Shown here in pieces: positions 17,106 to 25,401 of a DNA stretch of 64,000 nt. Position 1 is the first letter of the stretch. Each line of letters starts with the position of its first letter. Where the stretch lies: positions 39,437-103,436 of the forward strand of contig VSQE01000001.1 in assembly GCA_009775705.1 (NCBI GenBank), given 5' to 3'. The translations under genes and the position numbers were made by a program. Under the pieces are notes generated by a model. That model searched no databases and was not told the DNA's origin. It was given only the letters and a program-made list of their open reading frames with translations. The stretch comes from Prevotellamassilia sp. (lineage in GTDB: Bacteria; Bacteroidota; Bacteroidia; Bacteroidales; Bacteroidaceae).

Positions 17106-18401
17106 TCATTTTTGGGCACGCAGGTATTCGCAACCGAAGCGGCAGCGCAGACAGTCCTTGCGGTCACAGTAATTGCGGCGCAGCTGTATCAGAGCCTGGC
17201 TGTCGGCCGCCGTATTCACTTCAAGTCCGGCTTTTTGCCACGACCGCGTGATGAAGTTGCGCTCCGCCGGCAGTTTTTCCAATAGTTCGAAGGCCCTTCC
17301 GCACAGCCTTTCGTCAAACCTGTGCCGGCCGTATGCGAAAAGGATAGGGACAACGGTGTTGATGATCAGGAGGTTCAGCGAACCAGTCTGAAGATGTTTT
17401 TCCTTCGTCGCGCTTTTTGTCCCGAAGCTGTAGTGCGTTTCCCAGTAGGAAGTAGCGCTGGTGCACAGAAGTTTCCGCAGAGTCTCCGGCTCTTGGGTCT
17501 CTAACAGTTGCGAAAAGCCGAAACGGCCTGCGTGGTAGAGGTTTGCCAGTTGTGACAGCCGGACATGGGGAAAGTTCTGCGGTCTCATCCTCAGGAATTT
17601 CCATTGTCCCGCGTCTATGGCCGACAGCCCGAATTTGTGGGCCAGGAACGAATATTCCCTTTGCAGTCTCCCGAAGTAGTCATCTTGGCGCTCGGCCGTT
17701 ACGGCCGTCCCGTCCAGCAGTCCGGCTTGTCCGAGGAAGAGCGCTTCTATCTGGAAAAGGTCATCGCGGTGCTTTCCCGCCGCGGCCATCGGGATGGTAG
17801 CCGCCCAGTTCTCGAAAACCTCGGAGTTGACGCCGAATCCGAAGTTGCGCGCCAGCGTGACGAACAGCGTCTGTTCCCAGTCGCCGCCGGTTCGGCTCAG
17901 CCAGTCGGCAATGCGGCGGATTTTCTCTTCCAGGCGTTCGGTAGTCAGTGCGCTGAGCCAGCTGTGAACGGTCAGTAGGTCCATGTCCGGGACGATGCGC
18001 CAGCAGGGCGGGTAAGCCTCTTCCGTCAGCAGTTCGTTGTAGTTGGCCTCCACATACATAGGTACGTGCAACACCAGTTGCGGCAGCAGCCGTCCGGCAG
18101 CAGTACGCACCGTTTCGTCCGCCTCGGCCGTCACGTGCAGCACCACGTTGTCGTAAGTCTTGTCGTGGTCGTGCCCGTGCCGGTACCAGTGAGAGGAGCG
18201 TTCGTGCAGTTCCACGTTGCCCACCCACAGCGTTCCGTCCACCTTGATCTTGGCGTTGAAGAAGTCGGGGCCGGCGTGGCTGTTGTGCAGGCCGGGATCG
18301 ATCACTTCAATCCGTTCCCCGTCGGTTCCGGTGAGTGGGGCGGTCGGAAACAGTTTGTGTTTCCATACGTAGTGGAGCAGTTTTTCCATGATGGGGTCCA
18401 T
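17106..18401 (-). CDS. DUF2851 family protein
   Basis: A Bacteroidetes-specific protein of unknown function, 431 residues. It opens MEKLLHYVWKHKLFP; an earlier in-frame ATG gives MDPI before it, and either could be the start. Recognisable blocks are DPGLHNSHAGPDFFNAKI and WVGNVELHERSSHWYRHGH near residues 36-75, rich in His and Asp and reminiscent of a nuclease or metal site. The C-terminus carries a cysteine cluster, CDRKDCLRCRFGCEYL. No signal peptide or membrane segment is seen, so it is probably cytoplasmic. It leads a possible DUF2851-thioesterase-dprA unit from a good promoter. Confidence 0.85.
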   Translation of the reverse strand: MDPIMEKLLHYVWKHKLFPTAPLTGTDGERIEVIDPGLHNSHAGPDFFNAKIKVDGTLWVGNVELHERSSHWYRHGHDHDKTYDNVVLHVTAEADETVRTAAGRLLPQLVLHVPMYVEANYNELLTEEAYPPCWRIVPDMDLLTVHSWLSALTTERLEEKIRRIADWLSRTGGDWEQTLFVTLARNFGFGVNSEVFENWAATIPMAAAGKHRDDLFQIEALFLGQAGLLDGTAVTAERQDDYFGRLQREYSFLAHKFGLSAIDAGQWKFLRMRPQNFPHVRLSQLANLYHAGRFGFSQLLETQEPETLRKLLCTSATSYWETHYSFGTKSATKEKHLQTGSLNLLIINTVVPILFAYGRHRFDERLCGRAFELLEKLPAERNFITRSWQKAGLEVNTAADSQALIQLRRNYCDRKDCLRCRFGCEYLRAQK

Positions 18402-18415
18402 GAGGGTTAAACCTA

Positions 18416-18423
18416 CAAAGATA
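18416..18423 (-). promoter_or_regulatory. -7 box (TATCTTTG) for DUF2851-thioesterase-dprA
   Basis: A perfect TAnnTTTG box on the minus strand, 14 bases before the DUF2851 start codon. Confidence 0.65.
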
Positions 18424-18581
18424 GGTTTTAATTTTCAATCGGCCATCCTTCCCGCCTGCCGTATTGTATTTTCTCCCGTTTTTCGGTCGGTTATCTGCGC
18501 TGTGACATTAAAAATGCGTGTGTGGGATCACGGTAGTGCCCGATTAGTCTTAAAAAAACAGTCCATCTCGCAATAAATCCG

Positions 18582-18589
18582 TATCTTTG
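18582..18589 (+). promoter_or_regulatory. -7 box (TATCTTTG) for the DEAD-box helicase
   Basis: A perfect TAnnTTTG box, 38 bases before the helicase start codon. The 226-bp spacer between the two divergent genes holds nothing else that I recognise. Confidence 0.7.
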
Positions 18590-18627
18590 CACCGTATTAT
18601 ATCTATTATTTTAATAATCCGAAGAAT

Positions 18628-20511
18628 TTGAAAACATTTGAAGAATTGGGCGTAGCCGAGGAAATCCTCCGCGCCATTGCGGAGATGGGCTACGAGACCC
18701 CCATGCCCGTTCAGGAAGAGGTGATCCCCTACCTTCTCGGGGTGGGGAACGATGTGATAGCGCTGGCACAGACCGGAACGGGCAAGACGGCGGCTTACGG
18801 TCTGCCCGTCTTGCAGAAAGTGGATCCGGAGCGTCGCGAGACGCAGGCCGTCATCCTCAGTCCCACGCGTGAGCTCTGCTTGCAGATTGCCGGCGACCTG
18901 AAAGACTATTCCCGCTACATCGACGGTCTGCACGTGCTGGCCGTCTACGGCGGTTCCAGTATAGAAAGCCAGATCCGTGCACTCCGTAAGGGGGCACAGG
19001 TCATTGTTGCCACCCCCGGCCGTCTCATTGACCTGATGCATCGCGGCGTGGCCCGTTTGGACGAGGTGGAGAACGTGGTGCTGGACGAGGCCGATGAGAT
19101 GCTGAACATGGGATTCACCGAAAGCATCGACGAAATCTTGGCCGGTGTGCCTGCCGAGCGCAACACGCTGTTCTTTTCCGCCACCATGAGCAAAGAGATC
19201 GAGCGCATTGCCAAGAACTATCTCCACGATTACAAGGAAATCGTGGTGGGATCGCGCAACGAGGGAGCCGAGAACGTGAATCATATCTCCTATCTGGTGC
19301 AGGCCCGCGATAAATATTTGGCTCTCAAGCGAATCGTAGACTATTTCCCGAAAATTTACGCCATCATCTTTTGCCGTACCCGCCTGGAGACGCAGGAGGT
19401 GGCCGATCTGCTCATCCGCGACGGCTACAATGCCGAGTCCCTGCACGGCGACCTGTCGCAGGCGCAGCGTGATCTCACCATGCAGAAGTTCCGCCAGCAC
19501 CGCACCCAGCTGCTTGTGGCCACCGATGTGGCTGCCCGCGGATTGGATGTAGACGAGTTGACCCATGTTATCAACTACGGTTTGCCCGACGATGTAGAAA
19601 ACTATACCCACCGCTCGGGTCGTACCGGACGTGCCGGCAAGCGCGGTACCAGCATCTCCATCATCCACGTGCGTGAGAAGCATAAAGTGCGCCTCATCGA
19701 GAAAGTCATCGGCAAGAAGTTCGAGACAGGCATATTGCCCGAGCCGCAGGAGATCTGTACCAAACAGCTCTACCGTGTGATGGACGAACTGGAGCGCATC
19801 GAGGTCAACGAAGCCGAAATCACGCCTTTCCTGCCCGAGGTGTACCGCAAGCTGGAATGGCTCACGAAGGAAGACCTTATCAAACGTGTCGTGAGCCGCG
19901 AGTTCGGACGTTTCCTCCGCTACTATGCCGATGCTCCCGAGATCGTGCAGCCCACCGAACGCTCCGGAAAGAAACGGAAGGAAACCGATGGCCCGCGCGA
20001 TTCCCAGCGGCCGGCCTCCGACCGCCAGCGTCGCGAGCGCGGACCCAAGACAGCCGAGACTGGCTATAAGCGGCTGTTCATCAACTTGGGCAAGCGTGAC
20101 AATTTCTATGCCCGCGAGATCATCAATCTCGTCAACCGTTACGTGAAAGGCAAGATCGAGATCGGACGCATCGATCTCACCACCAATTGCTCCTTCTTTG
20201 AAGTACCCGAAAAGGATGCGGCTGTCGTCATGAGCAAGATGGCGCGGGCCAAGGTGGGCGACCGCAAGGTAGTGGTGGACAGCGCGGACCGCGAGGCACA
20301 ACTCGGGGGAGCCGGCGCCCACAAGGAGCGTCGTCGCAAAACCGGTGGCCGCACCTTTGAGGCTGCCGACGGCTATTCTGCCGGACTGAAGTCGGAATGG
20401 AAGAACGAACGCCGCGGAAAGGGCAGGAAGGAAAGCCGGAAGTCTGCCGGCGAAGAGTTTGGCAAGCCCTCGCGCAGAAGTGACGACTGGCGTCAGTTCT
20501 TTGAGGACTGA
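18628..20511 (+). CDS. deaD: DEAD-box RNA helicase with DbpA-type RNA-binding domain
   Basis: ATP-dependent RNA helicase, 627 residues, probably acting in ribosome assembly or cold-shock RNA unwinding. The first RecA domain has the Q motif FEELGVAEEIL, AQTGTGKT, PTRELCLQ, TPGRL, DEADEM and SAT. The second has RGLDVDELTHVINYGLP and HRSGRTGRAGK. After a basic linker (about residues 445-480) lies a DbpA RNA-binding domain (RLFINLGKRDNFYAREIINL) near 480-550, and then a Lys/Arg/Ser-rich tail. The start appears to be TTG at 18628: the conserved N-terminus begins right there and no in-frame ATG lies just upstream. Confidence 0.93.
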   Translation: MKTFEELGVAEEILRAIAEMGYETPMPVQEEVIPYLLGVGNDVIALAQTGTGKTAAYGLPVLQKVDPERRETQAVILSPTRELCLQIAGDLKDYSRYIDGLHVLAVYGGSSIESQIRALRKGAQVIVATPGRLIDLMHRGVARLDEVENVVLDEADEMLNMGFTESIDEILAGVPAERNTLFFSATMSKEIERIAKNYLHDYKEIVVGSRNEGAENVNHISYLVQARDKYLALKRIVDYFPKIYAIIFCRTRLETQEVADLLIRDGYNAESLHGDLSQAQRDLTMQKFRQHRTQLLVATDVAARGLDVDELTHVINYGLPDDVENYTHRSGRTGRAGKRGTSISIIHVREKHKVRLIEKVIGKKFETGILPEPQEICTKQLYRVMDELERIEVNEAEITPFLPEVYRKLEWLTKEDLIKRVVSREFGRFLRYYADAPEIVQPTERSGKKRKETDGPRDSQRPASDRQRRERGPKTAETGYKRLFINLGKRDNFYAREIINLVNRYVKGKIEIGRIDLTTNCSFFEVPEKDAAVVMSKMARAKVGDRKVVVDSADREAQLGGAGAHKERRRKTGGRTFEAADGYSAGLKSEWKNERRGKGRKESRKSAGEEFGKPSRRSDDWRQFFED

Positions 20512-20559
20512 TGCTTTTCCGTTAGGGTAATATCCGGAACAATTAAAAAGTCAAGAAAT

Positions 20560-21231
20560 ATGTCGGTCCATCGTTTCATCTTCATGACAGTCTTGCTGCT
20601 GGTCTTTGCCGGGTCCGCCGCGGCGCAGCAGATCGGTTTCAGAATCGGCGGCGGTCTGGCCTCTCACTATTCGGACAGCCGTCCCGTGGGCGCCTTCAAG
20701 TTGGGAGTGGGCTGCGAAGTGGAGTTCGACCAGCACTGGACGCTGACCCCCTCGTTGCTCTTTGCCGCGCGCGGATGGAAGGATCCCGACCGCACGGTGG
20801 CGGTGCTCGATGATGACGGAGAGCCTGTGCTGGACGAGGAAGGCCGGCCCGTCACGGGAGTGATGAGCCGTTCCGCCACGGCCAATTATCTGGAATTGCC
20901 CGTGTTGCTCAGCTATTATCTCCGGCTGGGTCCTTCACGTTATATTGTGCTCTCCACGGGTCCCTATGCCGCTGTGGGCATTACCGGCAAGGCGCGGACG
21001 AAAGGCGACGGAGAGCGTGCGGGCAGCGAGAAGTTTTTCTACGAAGGGAAGACCTTTGACGAGCCGGGCACTCACCGTTTCGATGCCGGATGGCAGGTGC
21101 ATGCCGGCTACCAGTTTCCCTCCGGTCTCACCGTGGGGGTAGAGGCCGACTTCGGCCTGCTTCGTTTCAATGCCGCCGGTGCACGCAATGTGGCCGGACT
21201 GCTGACCCTTGCCTACCGTCTGGGCCGCTGA
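20560..21231 (+). CDS. Outer-membrane beta-barrel protein (PorT-like / OMP_b-brl family)
   Basis: A 223-residue protein with a signal peptide (MSVHRFIFMTVLLLVFAGS, cleavage after AAA before QQIGF). It has the alternating strand pattern of small outer-membrane beta-barrels: IGFRIGGGLASHY, FKLGVGCEVEFD, LTPSLLFAARGW, YLELPVLLSYYLRL, and GLTVGVEADFGL near the end. The final residues, TLAYRLGR, form a closing strand. It resembles the porin-family outer-membrane beta-barrel domain common in Bacteroidetes, but no specific function can be assigned. It lies 48 bases after the helicase and may be read through from it. Confidence 0.8.
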   Translation: MSVHRFIFMTVLLLVFAGSAAAQQIGFRIGGGLASHYSDSRPVGAFKLGVGCEVEFDQHWTLTPSLLFAARGWKDPDRTVAVLDDDGEPVLDEEGRPVTGVMSRSATANYLELPVLLSYYLRLGPSRYIVLSTGPYAAVGITGKARTKGDGERAGSEKFFYEGKTFDEPGTHRFDAGWQVHAGYQFPSGLTVGVEADFGLLRFNAAGARNVAGLLTLAYRLGR

Positions 21232-21269
21232 CCGTTTTTCCTTCCTCGAAAAATACCCTGAAATGGGTA

Positions 21270-21300
21270 TTGTGCCGCCGGGAGGGAACCCGTATCTTTG
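21270..21300 (+). promoter_or_regulatory. Orphan promoter (TTG-N20-TATCTTTG)
   Basis: TTG at 21270-21272 and a perfect -7 box TATCTTTG at 21293-21300 are separated by exactly 20 bases. No recognised gene follows before a terminator hairpin at 21355-21390. Confidence 0.65.
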
Positions 21301-21306
21301 CCATCG

Positions 21307-21392
21307 AATACAAAGCCTGCGGGTTTTAAGTTGAAAATTTAAATTGTTATGTCCAAAAAGGCCGCTTCCAGTTATGGGAGCGGCCTTTTTGG
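21307..21392 (+). ncRNA. Candidate small RNA or leader transcript ending in an intrinsic terminator
   Basis: This is the stretch from the expected start site, about 7 bases after the -7 box, to the T-run. It ends in the hairpin AAAAAGGCCGCTTCC (21355-21369), loop AGTTATG, GGAGCGGCCTTTTT (21377-21390), with one bulged T. The result would be an RNA of about 85 bases. It matches no RNA family that I recognise. The alternative is that the hairpin simply terminates transcripts from upstream and the promoter box is fortuitous. Confidence 0.45.
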
Positions 21393-21444
21393 GCTTTCGC
21401 CGCACGACGGGGCTTTTTGCGGATTTTTTTTACACGCCTTGTAA
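21349..21444 (+). CDS. Possible 31-residue small ORF
   Basis: An ATG at 21349 opens a 31-codon frame (MSKKAASSYGSGLFGLSPHD..., ending FFLHAL) that runs straight through the terminator hairpin and ends inside the 17-bp repeat. It has no Shine-Dalgarno sequence and no recognised family. Overlap with a perfect hairpin makes it more likely to be non-coding or a leader peptide than a stable protein. Confidence 0.2.
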   Translation: MSKKAASSYGSGLFGLSPHDGAFCGFFLHAL

Positions 21445-21445
21445 A
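21429..21445. repeat. Single TTTACACGCCTTGTAAA palindromic repeat
   Basis: One copy of the 17-bp motif clustered at 9198-9277 and 40784-40842, differing from the commonest form at one central base. It again sits just after a terminator hairpin. Confidence 0.7.
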
Positions 21446-21700
21446 AACTGCTTCCATCTGCCACGCAAAAACTCAGGCCCGTGTTTCCCAACGCAGACCT
21501 GAGCAAGGTTTTACAGAATGAAATATTTAATGTTTAATTTTAATGTTTGCCTTGTTTGCTTTCGTGCTTCTATTTATATAACACGCAAGAACACCGTTTT
21601 GTGACACGGAAAACCGGTTTTTTTCGCTCCGTGGGTATAGTCCGGCCCTTTCGTCCTTAAAATTTAAACGGCGGACAGGCCTCAAACGGAGGGAAACTCG

Positions 21701-21708
21701 TAATTTTG
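21701..21708 (+). promoter_or_regulatory. -7 box (TAATTTTG) for argB and following genes
   Basis: A perfect TAnnTTTG box ending 17 bases before the argB start codon, implying a very short 5' leader. Confidence 0.65.
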
Positions 21709-21725
21709 CAGAAAATGTACCGAAG

Positions 21726-22526
21726 ATGAAAGAAAAACTGACAGTAGTGAAAGTGGGCGGGAAGATCGTCGAGGACGAGGCCTCCCTCCATCGTCTCATC
21801 CGTAGCTTTTCGGCCCTTTCCGGCCACAAGGTGCTCGTACACGGCGGTGGCCGCACCGCCACCGATGTGGCGGCACGGTTGGGACTGGCCACGCAGATGG
21901 TCAACGGCCGCCGGGTGACGGATGCCGATATGCTCCGGGTGGTCACGATGGTCTATGGCGGACTGGTCAACAAGAATGTGGTGGCCCGTCTGGCCGCGCA
22001 GGGAATCTGTGCGCTCGGACTGACCGGAGCCGATGTCGACGTGATGCGTTCCCACCGCCGGCCGGCCGGCGAGGTGGACTACGGTTTTGTGGGCGATGTG
22101 GACCGGACGGACGGCGCCCGCCTGGCCGCGCTTGTGCGCGGCGGCATTGTTCCGGTCATGGCGCCGCTCACCCACGACGGCGCGGGAAATCTCCTCAATA
22201 CGAATGCCGACACCATTGCCGCCGAGACGGCGAAGGCTTTGGCCGGGTTCTTCGATGTGACGCTGGTCTATTGTTTTGAGCATGCCGGCGTGCTGCGCTC
22301 GCCCGATGACGAAGGCAGTGTGGTTCCCCATATCACGCCCGAAACTTTCGGTGAACTCGTGGAAAGCGGTACCGTGTCGGGCGGCATGATTCCCAAACTG
22401 GAGAACTGTCTCGATGCCGTCCGCGCCGGTGTGGCGCGTGTCGTCATCACCGCTTCGCCCGGATCTGCCGCCGCTCCCGACGGGGAGTTGCGGATAGAGA
22501 AGGGCTGTACCGTCATCAGCAAATAA
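21726..22526 (+). CDS. argB: Acetylglutamate kinase
   Basis: Phosphorylates the N-acylated glutamate in the second step of arginine synthesis. It has 266 residues, the family norm. Seen motifs are VVKVGGKIVED (the nucleotide-binding start of the amino-acid kinase fold), LVHGGGRTATD, NGRRVTDADML for the substrate, and NTNADTIAAETAKAL and GTVSGGMIPKLE for ATP. Some Bacteroidetes use N-succinyl instead of N-acetyl intermediates, and the sequence does not decide which. The other arg genes are not adjacent. It heads a tight plus-strand run, with the U32 gene 11 bases downstream. Confidence 0.94.
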   Translation: MKEKLTVVKVGGKIVEDEASLHRLIRSFSALSGHKVLVHGGGRTATDVAARLGLATQMVNGRRVTDADMLRVVTMVYGGLVNKNVVARLAAQGICALGLTGADVDVMRSHRRPAGEVDYGFVGDVDRTDGARLAALVRGGIVPVMAPLTHDGAGNLLNTNADTIAAETAKALAGFFDVTLVYCFEHAGVLRSPDDEGSVVPHITPETFGELVESGTVSGGMIPKLENCLDAVRAGVARVVITASPGSAAAPDGELRIEKGCTVISK

Positions 22527-22537
22527 AGAAACCGCGT

Positions 22538-23824
22538 ATGAATCCCGAAACATTCCATCCTGTTATTCCCGATGCTGCTGCCATCGAGGTCATGGCGCCG
22601 GCCGGTTCGCGTGAGGCGTTGGCCGCCGCGTTGAATGCCGGAGCCGATTCCGTCTATTTCGGCATCGAGTCCCTCAACATGCGCGCCCATTCGGCCAGCC
22701 GCTTCACCTTGGACGATCTGTCCGGCATCGCTGAGGCCTGTACGGCCCGCGGTGTGCGGTCCTACCTGACTGTCAATACCATCATCTACGACGAGGATCT
22801 GGACCTGATGCGCCGCATTTGCCGTGCCGCCCGTGAGGCCGGCATTTCCGCGATCATCGCGGCAGATGTGGCCGTGCTCGCCTATTGCCGCGAGATAGGC
22901 ATGGAAGTGCATCTCTCCACACAGCTGAACATCTCGAATGCCGAAGCCCTGAAATTCTATTCCCGCTATGCCGATGTTGTGGTGCTGGCCCGCGAGCTGA
23001 ATCTCTCGCAGGTGAGGAAAATCTATGATTCCATCGGTGAAAGCGCCATCTGCGGTCCTTCGGGACAGCCCGTCCGGATAGAGATGTTCTGCCACGGAGC
23101 GTTGTGCATGGCCGTCAGCGGGAAGTGCTATCTCTCTCTCGACAATCTGGGTCGTTCCGCCAATCGGGGCGAGTGCATGCAGGTGTGCCGCCGAAGCTAT
23201 ACCGTTCGCGACCGCGAGACGGGCGTGGAGCTGGACGTGGACAACAAATACATCATGAGCCCCAAGGACCTGAAAACGATAGGTTTCATCGACAGGATGA
23301 TACGGGCCGGTGTGCGTGTCTTCAAGATCGAAGGCCGCGCCCGCAGCGCCGAGTACGTCTATACCGTGGTGAAATGCTACAAGGAGGCTGTCGCCGCCGT
23401 GGCCGACGGCACTTTCTCCGAAGAACGGGTGAAAGAATGGGACCGCCGTCTCTCCACCGTCTTCAACCGTGGCTTCTGGGACGGCTATTATCTGGGCCGT
23501 CGTTTGGGCGAATGGAGCGAAAAGTACGGTTCGTCCGCCACAGAGAAGAAAGTCTATGTGGGCAAGGGCATCAAATATTTCTCCCGTCTCGGAGTGGGGG
23601 AGTTCTATATCGAGGCCGGCGGGATAGAGGTGGGCGACCGTCTCCTTGTCGTCGGGCCCACCACGGGTGTGCTGTACGTCACGGCCACCGACATTCACGG
23701 TGACGGCGGCGCGCAGCAGAAGGCCGTGAAAGGGCAGGCCGTTTCGATTCCCGTTCCCGAGAAAGTGCGGCCTTCCGACAAACTCTATAAACTGGTAAGT
23801 AACGATGAAAAGGCTGCTTTTTGA
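22538..23824 (+). CDS. U32 family peptidase / RNA hydroxylation protein (TrhP/RlhA type)
   Basis: A 428-residue member of peptidase family U32. Related proteins YegQ/TrhP and YhbU/RlhA hydroxylate tRNA or 23S rRNA bases, so a role in RNA modification is more likely than true proteolysis. It begins with the TIM-barrel segment VMAPAGSREALAAALNAGADSVYFG. It has the family signature EMFCHGALCMAVSGKCYLS near residues 184-202 and further cysteines (ECMQVCRRSY) that may bind an iron-sulfur cluster. The C-terminal 80 residues resemble a small beta-barrel domain (GVGEFYIEAGGIEVGDRLLVV). The end overlaps the HAD gene by 20 bases. Confidence 0.88.
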   Translation: MNPETFHPVIPDAAAIEVMAPAGSREALAAALNAGADSVYFGIESLNMRAHSASRFTLDDLSGIAEACTARGVRSYLTVNTIIYDEDLDLMRRICRAAREAGISAIIAADVAVLAYCREIGMEVHLSTQLNISNAEALKFYSRYADVVVLARELNLSQVRKIYDSIGESAICGPSGQPVRIEMFCHGALCMAVSGKCYLSLDNLGRSANRGECMQVCRRSYTVRDRETGVELDVDNKYIMSPKDLKTIGFIDRMIRAGVRVFKIEGRARSAEYVYTVVKCYKEAVAAVADGTFSEERVKEWDRRLSTVFNRGFWDGYYLGRRLGEWSEKYGSSATEKKVYVGKGIKYFSRLGVGEFYIEAGGIEVGDRLLVVGPTTGVLYVTATDIHGDGGAQQKAVKGQAVSIPVPEKVRPSDKLYKLVSNDEKAAF

Positions 23825-24443
23825 TTTCGGCGGAGTGCTTGTCGATTTAGACAAGCAGCGCTGCATCCGTGCCTTCGATGCGCTGGGATTCGACATCCGT
23901 CCCTATCTCGGCACCTACGTCCAGGCCGGTTTTTTCTCGGCTCTGGAGCGCGGTGAGATTTCCGTGGCCGGATTCTGCGAAGAGTTGCGCCGTGTCAGTG
24001 GTTTGTCCGACCTGACGGACGAGGCCGTCGTCGGTGCGTGGCGGCAGTATCTGACCGGTGTTCCCGCCGAGCGTCTCGAACTGTTGCTGAAGGCCCGCCG
24101 CCATTATCCGCTCTATGTGCTGAGCAACACCAATTCCGTGCATTGGGACATGGCACGCGACGACTATTTCCGTTATGGCGGCCGCACGGTGGAGGATTTT
24201 TTTGAAAAGGTATTCCTGTCCTGCGAGCTGGGTGTGGAGAAACCTTCGCCCAAGATATTCCGTGCCGTTGTCGAAGGCATCGGCTGCGATCCCGGCGAGA
24301 TACTTTTCTTCGATGATTCCGAGGTCAACTGCGAGGCGGCCCGCCGTTGCGGCTTAGAGGCCCGCATCGCTCCCGCCGGCAGTGTGTGGCTGGACTATTT
24401 TGATGCGGACGGCCGTCTGAAAGAAGAAACCTCTTCCAACTGA
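23805..24443 (+). CDS. HAD-superfamily hydrolase, subfamily IA (YihX-like)
   Basis: A 212-residue phosphatase of the haloacid dehalogenase superfamily. Motif I is LLFDFGGVLVD near residue 5; the catalytic Asp is present, but the second position is Gly rather than Asp, as in YihX-type sugar-phosphate phosphatases. Motif II is VLSNTNS, and motifs III and IV are KPSPKIFRAVVE and FFDDSEVNCEAARRCG. The likely substrate is a small sugar phosphate, possibly glucose-1-phosphate or FMN, but it is not determined. The start overlaps the U32 gene by 20 bases, implying translational coupling; ribF follows 7 bases downstream. Confidence 0.87.
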   Translation: MKRLLFDFGGVLVDLDKQRCIRAFDALGFDIRPYLGTYVQAGFFSALERGEISVAGFCEELRRVSGLSDLTDEAVVGAWRQYLTGVPAERLELLLKARRHYPLYVLSNTNSVHWDMARDDYFRYGGRTVEDFFEKVFLSCELGVEKPSPKIFRAVVEGIGCDPGEILFFDDSEVNCEAARRCGLEARIAPAGSVWLDYFDADGRLKEETSSN

Positions 24444-24450
24444 GACAGAC

Positions 24451-25401
24451 GTGGAACATCGGGATTCGGATATTACGCTGATCAGCAGTCGGACGGTACG
24501 GGCCGAGCAGGAGTTCTGTGCGGCTACGGGCTTTTTCGACGGTGTTCACCGCGGCCACCGTTTTCTGCTGCGTCAGGTAGGCCGGGAAGCCGCCCGCCGC
24601 GGTCTGGGGCGCATGGCTGTTACGTTCGGAAACTCTCCGCGCAGCGTGTTGCGGCCCGGTTTCCGGACAGCCCTGCTCACGTCGCCCGAAGAGAAAGCGG
24701 CGCTTTTGCTTGACGGTTCCGTCGATGTGTGCGCCCTGCTTCGTTTCTCCCGGGAACTGGCTGCGTTGCCGGCGCGCGATTTCATGGAAAAATACCTGCG
24801 CGACCGTCTTCGCGTGCGTTGTCTGGTGGTGGGCTACGACCACCGTTTCGGCAGTGACCGCATGGCCGGCTTCGAGGATTACGTTGCCTACGGCCGGGGC
24901 TGCGGCATCGAGGTGGTGAGGGCCGGAGTCTTTGAAAACTCCGGTTCCACCGTGAGTTCCTCCTCCATCCGGCAGGCCTTGTCCGCCGGCGATGTCGAGG
25001 CCGCCCGCAGCGCGCTGGGACGGCCGTATGCCCTGTCCGGCACGGTGGAGGAAGGCCGGCACATGGGGCGTGTCTTGGGATTTCCCACGGCCAATCTCCG
25101 GCCTTCCTGTCCCGACAAGCTGGTCCCCGCCTCCGGTGTGTATGCCGTGCGGGCCGAGGCGGGCGGCCGTTTCTTCGGAGGAATGCTCAACATCGGCAGC
25201 CGTCCCACACTGAGAAACGGGTCCGACCGCACCATTGAGACCCATCTCTTCGACTTTTCCGGCAATCTGTACGGAGAACCCCTTACCTTGTATTTTGAAC
25301 ACCGGCTCCGCGACGAACGGCCTTTTGCCACGCTCGAAGAGCTGAGCCGTCAGCTTGCCCGCGATGCGGAGCAGGCCCGCAAACTGCTGTCCCTATGCTG
25401 A
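24451..25401 (+). CDS. ribF: Bifunctional riboflavin kinase / FAD synthetase
   Basis: Converts riboflavin to FMN and then FAD. It has 316 residues. The N-terminal adenylyltransferase half has GFFDGVHRGHRFLL near residues 27-40 and the ISSTxIR equivalent, VSSSSIRQAL. The C-terminal kinase half has GTVEEGRHMGRVLGFPTANL and GVYAVRAE. The start is GTG at 24451, since no ATG precedes the conserved N-terminus in this frame. The stop overlaps the start of the CPBP gene (ATGCTGA). Confidence 0.93.
   Translation: MEHRDSDITLISSRTVRAEQEFCAATGFFDGVHRGHRFLLRQVGREAARRGLGRMAVTFGNSPRSVLRPGFRTALLTSPEEKAALLLDGSVDVCALLRFSRELAALPARDFMEKYLRDRLRVRCLVVGYDHRFGSDRMAGFEDYVAYGRGCGIEVVRAGVFENSGSTVSSSSIRQALSAGDVEAARSALGRPYALSGTVEEGRHMGRVLGFPTANLRPSCPDKLVPASGVYAVRAEAGGRFFGGMLNIGSRPTLRNGSDRTIETHLFDFSGNLYGEPLTLYFEHRLRDERPFATLEELSRQLARDAEQARKLLSLC

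Larger units (their letters stand above)
21232..21725. other. 494-bp intergenic region before argB
   Basis: No conserved protein gene is seen. It holds, in order, a complete promoter (21270-21300), an 85-base leader ending in a strong hairpin, a possible 31-codon ORF over that hairpin, one TTTACACGCCTTGTAAA repeat, a weak CTCAGG/CCTGAG hairpin near 21472-21512, and the argB promoter. Confidence 0.8.

Noticed and set aside
23805..23824. Frameshift or gene fusion between the U32 and HAD genes
   Set aside because: Both genes have complete, conserved ends, and a 20-base overlap is consistent with normal translational coupling.
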